From: Ceratotherium simum simum
Lineage: Eukaryota > Chordata > Mammalia > Perissodactyla > Rhinocerotidae
Direction: 5' to 3'
Assembly (NCBI RefSeq): GCF_000283155.1
Contig: NW_004454281.1
Coordinates: 2,509,375 to 2,573,374, forward strand
DNA: 64,000 nucleotides
This document shows positions 58,540 through 64,000 of the stretch, one piece after another. The translations under genes and the position numbers were made by a program. How positions within the stretch are numbered: the first letter of the stretch is position 1; every line of letters starts with the position of its first letter. The notes beneath the pieces are model-generated. The model was not told where the DNA came from and made no database searches. It saw nothing but the letters and a program-made list of their open reading frames with translations.

Positions 58540-58905
58540 AGGAGCATATTTGAGGAAATAGTGGAGATAAATGTACCAAAATTAAAGAAAGATGAAAAAC
58601 CTCAGATTGAAATGGTCCACGGAGAGAAAAGAAAAACCCCACACCTAGACACATAGTAAAACTAAGCATAAAAAGAAAAATATGAAAAAAATCTAAAAGT
58701 TTCAAGAGAGAAAAATGTTAGCTACAAAGGAACAAAAATCAGACTGACAGCACATCTCTGAATGCAGGAAGAAAATAGAGAAATATTTTCAATGTAATGA
58801 AGAGGAAAAAAGTTAAGCATAGCCTTTCATATCTAGCCAAGTTTTCATTAATGAGAGAGCATAATATTTAGCACAATAGAATCAGTCTCAATCATAAAGG
58901 CCTCA
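58540..58905 (+). mobile_element. L1/HAL1 ORF1-like fragment
   Basis: A-rich plus-strand sequence ('ccaaaattaaagaaagatga', 'aaaaatctaaaagtttcaag', 'tctgaatgcaggaagaaaat') is typical of HAL1/L1M ORF1 regions. Subfamily and edges are uncertain. Confidence 0.5.
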
Positions 58906-59039
58906 GAAGCTTTGACACCCAAGGTCTGCATGGAAACACTTTTGGGAGAAGTATCAACAGAATTAATTAGAGGGAGACCACTGGACACGAGAGTATGCTA
59001 AATTTCTCATCTAGTTAAGGGAAAGGTATAGAAATCAAA

Positions 59040-60080
59040 TTTTTTTTATTGGGACAAAATTCACCATTTTAGATTTCCACCAGCAACGCACAAGGGTTCC
59101 AATTTCTCCACATCCTCACCAATACTTGTTATTATCTGACTTTTTGATTATAGCCATCCTACTGGGTGTAAAATGGCTCTCATTGTGGTTTTGATTTGCA
59201 TTTCCCTAATGACTAATGATGTTAAGCATCTTTTCATGTGCTTGTTGGTCATCTGTATGTCTTCTTTGGGGAAATGTTTATGCAAGTCCTTTGCTCATTT
59301 TTAAATTGGGTTGTTTGTCTTTTTGTTGTTGAGTTGTAAGCGTTCTTTGTATATTCTAGACAATAGACCGTTATCAGACATATAATTTGTAAATATTTTC
59401 TCCCATTTTGTGAATTTTCTTTTCACTTTCTTGATAGTGTCCTCTGATGCATGAAAGTTTTTAGTTTGATGAAGCCCCATTTATCTATTTTTTCTTTTGT
59501 TGCTTGTGGTTTTGGTGTCATATTTAAGAACACATTGCCCAAGCTAAGGTCACAAAGATTTACTCCTATGTCTCCTTCTAAGATTTTTATAGCTTTAGCT
59601 CTTACATTTAGGTTTTGATCCATTTGAGTTTAATTTTGTATGTGTTGTGATTTAGAGGTCTGTCTTAGTTCAGGCTGCTATAACAAAGTACAATAGACTG
59701 GGCTGCTTAAACAACAGAAATTTATTTCTCACAGTTCTGGAGGCTGGAAGTCTGAGATCAGGGCACCATCAGCATGGTCGAGCCTGGTGGGAGCTCTCTT
59801 CCTGGCTTGCAGACTGCCGACTTCTCGTTGTAACCTCACACAGCAGAGAGCAGAGAGCAAGCAAGCTTTCTCTTGACTCTTATAAGGGCATTAATCCCAT
59901 TCATGAGGGCTCCACCCTCCTGGTCTCATCTAATCTGAATCCCAGAGGTCTTGCCTCCTAATAGCATCTCTTTGGGGAGTGGGGTTTCAACATATGAATT
60001 TGGGGGGACACAAACATTCAGTCCATAACAGGGTCAAACTTTATTCTGTTCATGTGGATCTCTAGTTGTCCCAGCTAGAA
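59040..60080 (-). mobile_element. L1 ORF2 C-terminal fragment, split by an MLT1
   Basis: The plus strand reads as reverse L1 ORF2 ('acaagggttccaatttctcc', 'tttgatccatttgagtttaa'), breaks at 59660 and resumes at 60031 with 'gtcaaactttattctgttca' and 'tctagttgtcccag'. Confidence 0.85.
59661..60030 (-). mobile_element. MLT1-type MaLR LTR inserted in L1
   Basis: On the plus strand it starts TGTCTTAGTTCAGGCTGCTA and ends ATTCAGTCCATAACA. On the minus strand 'aataaatttctgttgtttaa' marks the MLT1 3' end. The flanks AGGTC and GGGTC (59656-59660, 60031-60035) are a near-perfect 5-bp target-site duplication. Confidence 0.85.
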
Positions 60081-60084
60081 ATCG

Positions 60085-62240
60085 ATACAAAAGAAAAATA
60101 AAACACAAACAGCCCTGATTTGCTTTGAGCCTATCAAAACACTGCTTCATTTAAATTCCTAAACTCCACCTTTACTGCAAACCCTATAATAACTCTATCT
60201 TTTCCCTTCTTTAGTGAGACACCCTACAGTTCCTCAGGTTTGTGATCTCTCTTGCTGCTATGAGCTGATGTATCTGACTGTGTCAGCCTACAGATTTGAC
60301 CTGGAAGCTTTGTGTTTTATGCTGATCGGTTTAAGACAAACTCTTGCTAGAACTTCCTCAGTTATAGGAGAGTAATTTTGCCCTGAAGAAAAATGACCGG
60401 TTGCTGCAGAATAAGAAAGAGGGAAAGAGTAGGACAAAACCTAAATGGACCCAGAAAGTTGTAGAAGGTTTGCAGAAAAGGAAACCTATATTGTGTGATC
60501 AAAGTTGGCTAGTTGGATGGATTTATTTATACGGTTTTCTTCAAAATGGGCTTTAGTATTAATAGTACATGAATGCAAACTAGAGTTTGGTTTCTCTCTC
60601 CTAAAACAACGAAGTTTTCTTGGACTATTGTCTCCTCTTAACAAGAAATTATAAACAGTTTTCTTTATCTCTGGGTAACCCACCTAGGAAACAAAAGATT
60701 TTGTGTCTTAGCAAAATAGTTTCCTGTGGATTATGTTGACTTTATCATGTCCTTGACTATTTAAGAGAACCAAATCTTCTCACTGTTGAAAAAGCTAAAG
60801 CATTTTCAACAATCATGTCACCTCCTATATTTACTTTTGAATTCTTTTATTGTCACTTTGGTTAAGTAGATAACTAAGTATTCTTTCGCAGTGACCTAGG
60901 ATCCTATGTGGTCAAGTGTTCAAACCTTTTGACACATGTGACAACTTTGCCGTCATAAAACCAAACCCTAAATGAAGTGCTCTTGATCTTTAACTGACTT
61001 GGGGATTTCCCAGAGGGCCTCTGGAAGATCTCAAAGGATTTGTTCTTTTCACCTTGTGAAAGGAGAGATGTTAAAAATAATAAGGCTTGTTCAATATGTT
61101 AAACAGCATGGGAAGTGTTGTCAACTAAAAAGAGACGCTTACCTTCCCAGGTTATGTTTGTATGAGTAAATCCTATTAATATAAGTATTTCAGAAATTGT
61201 GTAACATTCCCAGAAATTTGTCAATGCCTTTGCTGTGCGTGATATGTCCTGGTACAATATCATCACTCATTCCAGTTAATATTTAAAATGGTGTGTGTGT
61301 TACAGAAACAATCAAATTTCCCTATAAATTGTGCTATTTTTATGATGAATTCTCATCAGATCTTTAACCACGGCCATTTAAAGTCTTTTGTCATCCTCAG
61401 ATAGTTTTTGTTTCACTCTGATTCTTCTCCAAAAGCATTTCTAGACAGCTGCAGGCCAGAGTGCTCCATCTTCAATGAAAAGGGACTGTCTCTGAGACCC
61501 ATGGAAAGGACTATGCCAGGTACCCTGGGGCACAGGCTTCTGACAGCACTGCTTAAACAACTCTAAGACCATCCCACTGGGCTGAGTCAGGATCTCCAGA
61601 ACCCTAGTGGAGAAACTGAGCATTCATGAAACTGCTAACCAAGATCAAGCAGAACAAGAATTAACTACATGGGACTAAATGGACAAACAAGGAACTGAAT
61701 CTGCCCCAGAAATTTGGGTTCCTCGTGCTGCTCAACCAACAGGCTGAGAACAGGATCACTGTACCAGCCAGGGTGATTAACCCAGATTGATGGAGGGAAA
61801 TGAGTTTCTCTTACACAATAGCAGCAATGAAGACCTTCTTGGGAGCCCAGGGGATTCCCTGGAGCACTTAATAGTCCCTTGCCCAATTGTCCTGGTCAAG
61901 AAAAACCTGTGTGTCCCAATACACACAAGAGGACCAAGGCTTCAGAGCATCTTGGGGTTTGGGCAGCAGTGTGCCACAGCAGCTACTGCACCTGGCGAGA
62001 GCTGATCACGTACAGCTCTCCAACTCCCTGTTCAGTGATGTCATGTGTGTAGCTTGAAATCGGCCATGGCTGGAGCATTTACACCACGGAAAAATGGCAA
62101 ACACTAAACTCCAGAGCTTTCTTTCCTGGAGAGCCAGTTGTTGAACATTTTCCAGCACACCTCCTCAGTCTCTCCCTCAGGTCACCTCTTGGCCTCTACC
62201 TCAGCCTCCCCACGCTCCTACTTCACATTATGGACTAATT
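60085..62240. other. Mostly unassigned; possible ERVL internal remnant
   Basis: 60.1-61.6 kb has no named repeat or gene. 61.64-62.05 kb ('cccaattgtcctggtcaaga', 'gaggaccaaggcttcagagc') looks like MaLR/ERVL internal sequence, but the match is weak. Confidence 0.35.
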
Positions 62241-62544
62241 CCCAGGAATGGGCACTGTCGTCTGCTGGAACCAGAGTGCCTTTTTGCCACCAATGTTGAT
62301 GTCACAGCTCAGAGTGTGGCCATTGTTCCCAGGGACACAGAGAAGGAGGGTGACTGAGTCAGCACAAACTGGGAGAGGGAACCTGTCAACACAGACACAA
62401 CCACATGAGGAGCAGGGTCCCAGGTAAAACTGACGGGGGTCTGAAAGGGGCTGATGCAGGCTGGGGGGCTGCCCGGTGCCCCTAAGGCCTGTCCCTCCCT
62501 GTGCAGTGAGAGAAGAGCAGGAGGAGGAGAGGGGTCCAGGCCAT
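62241..62544 (-). pseudogene. IGLV pseudogene B (truncated after FR2)
   Basis: Lambda V genes supply the light-chain variable region. An intact leader, MAWTPLLLLLFSHCTG, is encoded at 62544-62497. The donor after it reads ACAGGGAGGG, so the normal GT is GG. The V exon starts after an acceptor (GACAG) at 62382 with QFVLTQSPSFSVSLGTMATL, has a 1-bp frameshift before SCDINIGG, and continues to LWFQQTTVPIPGN and a stop. FR3, Cys104 and a recombination signal are absent. It is dead. Confidence 0.85.
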
Positions 62545-62694
62545 GGTGCACACGGCCCCATGGTCCCCACAGCGGGACCGGGCTGCCCCAGGCCCATTTC
62601 GTCCTCACTGGCCCCAGGGAGAAGGGGCTGCTCTGGCTGCCTGTCTGTCTCCCTGCCTTCCAGCCCCTCTCCCCAGCCCCATCAGTGAGCCAAG

Positions 62695-63124
62695 CAACAC
62701 GGACCACTCTAATGTGGAGGCAGCTGTCCGCTGCCCGGCTGCCCATACCCGCTGAGATGATGCTGGTCACAGCCCACCTTGGCCACTCCCAAAGTGACAC
62801 TCCGGACACTCTAACTGTGGGTGGTTCCTCAATGCTGAGTACCGTGCCAAACTGTGTGTCAAGTTCTGATTTTACCAAGGAGATGGAGACTGTCTGTCCC
62901 AGAACCCCCAACACTGAGGCCAGCTGGGTCAGCCCCGACTGCCCCCAGGACCCTGGAAGGAGGGAGACACAGAAAGCAGTCACCTGAGCTGAGAGCCCAC
63001 ACTGAACCTGGGAGGATGGCAGGAGAGAAGTCCAGGTGCCCTGCTGGGCTGTTTCCTGAGACTCCACCAGCTGGTCAGCTCGGCAGAAAGAGAAGAGTGA
63101 GGAGGAAGAGGGGGTCCAGGCCAT
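62695..63124 (-). pseudogene. IGLV pseudogene A (FR1 preserved)
   Basis: The minus strand encodes a degenerate leader, MAWTPSSSSLFSFC, from an ATG at 63124. Where the donor should be, the sequence is GAGCTGACC, so its GT is lost. After a TCCAG acceptor at 62953 the V exon reads SWGQSGLTQLASVLGVLGQT, close to a lambda-2-like FR1 (QSALTQPASVSG). The expected Cys23 is missing and FR2-FR3 is scrambled. No heptamer-nonamer is seen. It lies 580 bp upstream of pseudogene B, leader to leader. Confidence 0.8.
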
Positions 63125-63159
63125 GGTGTAGGCACCCACAGAGCCGCGTCCTGAGCCCA

Positions 63160-63490
63160 AAGCAGAGGCTGGGCTCCCACGTCCCTCTAATATGTACCTG
63201 CTAACACCTTCGTGGGGGTGGAGATGCAGGAATGTGCTGCTTTCTGATTGGCCCCCTGCCTGCCCAGGGTCCGGTACCCCATGACTGCATGGGGTGGGGG
63301 AGGGGCTGGCCTACTCAAGCCACTTCAGTGGTGTGGAGGGGTGCCTGGTCCCATTGGGACCCCGTTGGTCCTGGCAGCGGACAGCTGCAGTCAGTCACAC
63401 TCGGGTGAAGATCCTGTTGGCTCAATCCCCTTGGAACCCCCTGAGTGGTTCCCCATTGGGAGGCCCCACCAGCTGTTCCTTTTCAGACAG
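63160..63490. other. GC-rich unassigned stretch
   Basis: 5' flank of the IGLV pseudogenes on the minus strand. No octamer (ATTTGCAT or its complement) is seen near the leaders. Confidence 0.4.
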
Positions 63491-63493
63491 CTC

Positions 63494-63513
63494 CACAGCG
63501 CCCCCTGCCGGCC
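63494..63513 (-). promoter_or_regulatory. Strong CTCF-type binding motif, minus orientation
   Basis: On the minus strand GGCCGGCAGGGGGCGCTG matches the CTCF core with at most one mismatch. It faces the plus-strand motif at 9877-9896, giving a convergent pair 53.6 kb apart. Confidence 0.65.
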
Positions 63514-63892
63514 CCAGATGGCGAGCACCAGGACAGGGCTTTAACCCGGGCTTGGGGTAGAATTCAGCGGGTTGGCGAACCACTTGGGTGGGATAAAATT
63601 TATACATCCTGTTATTACAACTGACGTCTAACTAAAATTTAGCAGTTCCTTTAATTGTGAATATAGGTAACAAACCACTGCAGTATTGGCAATACCTATT
63701 TGTCACCAGTAGAAATCACAGCTATTTTCAGATCGTGTTATAGTTGACCAACCTCCAAATATAGTTCACACTAACGCTACATTTAAATTCTGGTAGTCAT
63801 TCCGTTAGACCTGCTGCTGCAACATCACAGATGTGTTAATTCTAATATCGTGGTAAGTGTGCTTCAATACAATTAGATTTATTCGTAATCCT
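63514..63892. other. Unassigned stretch
   Basis: AT-rich on the right. I see no gene or named repeat. Confidence 0.4.
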
Positions 63893-64000
63893 GTGCCCTT
63901 GTCAATGCTCTCCAGCCAAAGACCACCAGGACACACCAACAGGCAAACCGGATTGGGTTTATGGACTGGTTGCAATGTCGGACACTGGACATCCTGGGGA
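63893..64000 (-). mobile_element. ERV LTR-like edge continuing beyond the window
   Basis: 'cccttgtcaatgctctccag', then 'caaagaccaccagga' and 'ttgggttta', match the left edge of the element at 32735. The element runs off the right end. Confidence 0.45.

Noticed and set aside
62309..63160. 283-codon minus-strand frame over the IGLV region
   Set aside because: It fuses two V pseudogenes through introns and intergenic sequence; the apparent length is chance.
1..64000. A novel multi-gene system, CRISPR array, tRNA or rRNA cluster
   Set aside because: Apart from VPREB1 and pseudogenes the window is interspersed repeat and unassigned non-coding DNA. tRNA-like promoters belong to ERE SINEs, and no regular spacer-repeat array is present.

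Overview
The window is mammalian nuclear DNA, most likely from a horse or another perissodactyl. Seven copies of the tRNA-derived ERE SINE are present, each starting near GGGGCCGGCC with the 'GTGGCNTAGNGGTTAAGT' type of internal promoter, and several have clear target-site duplications. This SINE is typical of Perissodactyla. Most of the 64 kb is interspersed repeat (L1, L2, MIR, hAT elements, MLT1 and other ERV LTRs). Genes are sparse and mostly broken.

The one convincing intact gene is VPREB1 (43717-44262, minus strand), the V-like half of the surrogate light chain of the pre-B-cell receptor. It has two exons, an 84-bp intron with consensus splice sites, an uninterrupted 153-codon frame and an ATTAAA poly(A) signal. 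Two immunoglobulin lambda V pseudogenes lie head to tail at 62.2-63.1 kb on the same strand, which places the window in or beside the IGL locus (human counterpart 22q11.22). A PRAME-family pseudogene that keeps its intron-exon layout occupies about 23.4-27.2 kb, also minus strand. A URI1 retrocopy with several stops and frameshifts lies at 56.4-57.9 kb, plus strand.

Layout: 1-9 kb, L1 pieces, a MER5A, a MIR, an L2 and three ERE SINEs. 9.2-13.3 kb, low-identity accessory DNA with a strong CTCF-type motif at 9.88 kb. 13.3-22.5 kb, an old L1 interrupted by an almost full-length younger L1 that itself carries an ERE. 22.5-27.3 kb, L2, MIR and the PRAME pseudogene split by LTRs. 28-31 kb, MER5A, an L1 piece and two EREs. 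31.8-32.2 kb, a CpG-dense segment with paired CCAAT and GC boxes that looks like an orphan promoter. 32.7-43 kb, LTRs, a long L1 3' part, an L2 and nested hAT elements. 43.7-44.3 kb, VPREB1. 45-55 kb, mostly LTRs of several families. 55-60 kb, L1 pieces, the URI1 retrocopy and an MLT1 inside an L1. 62-63 kb, IGLV pseudogenes, then a second strong CTCF-type motif at 63.5 kb, convergent with the first.

I found no tRNA, rRNA or CRISPR feature and no new multi-gene system. The points most worth checking are the convergent CTCF motifs enclosing VPREB1, the orphan CpG promoter, the very compact IGLV pseudogene pair and the extended VPREB1 tail. Repeat family names come from remembered consensus sequences; subfamily calls and exact edges are approximate.
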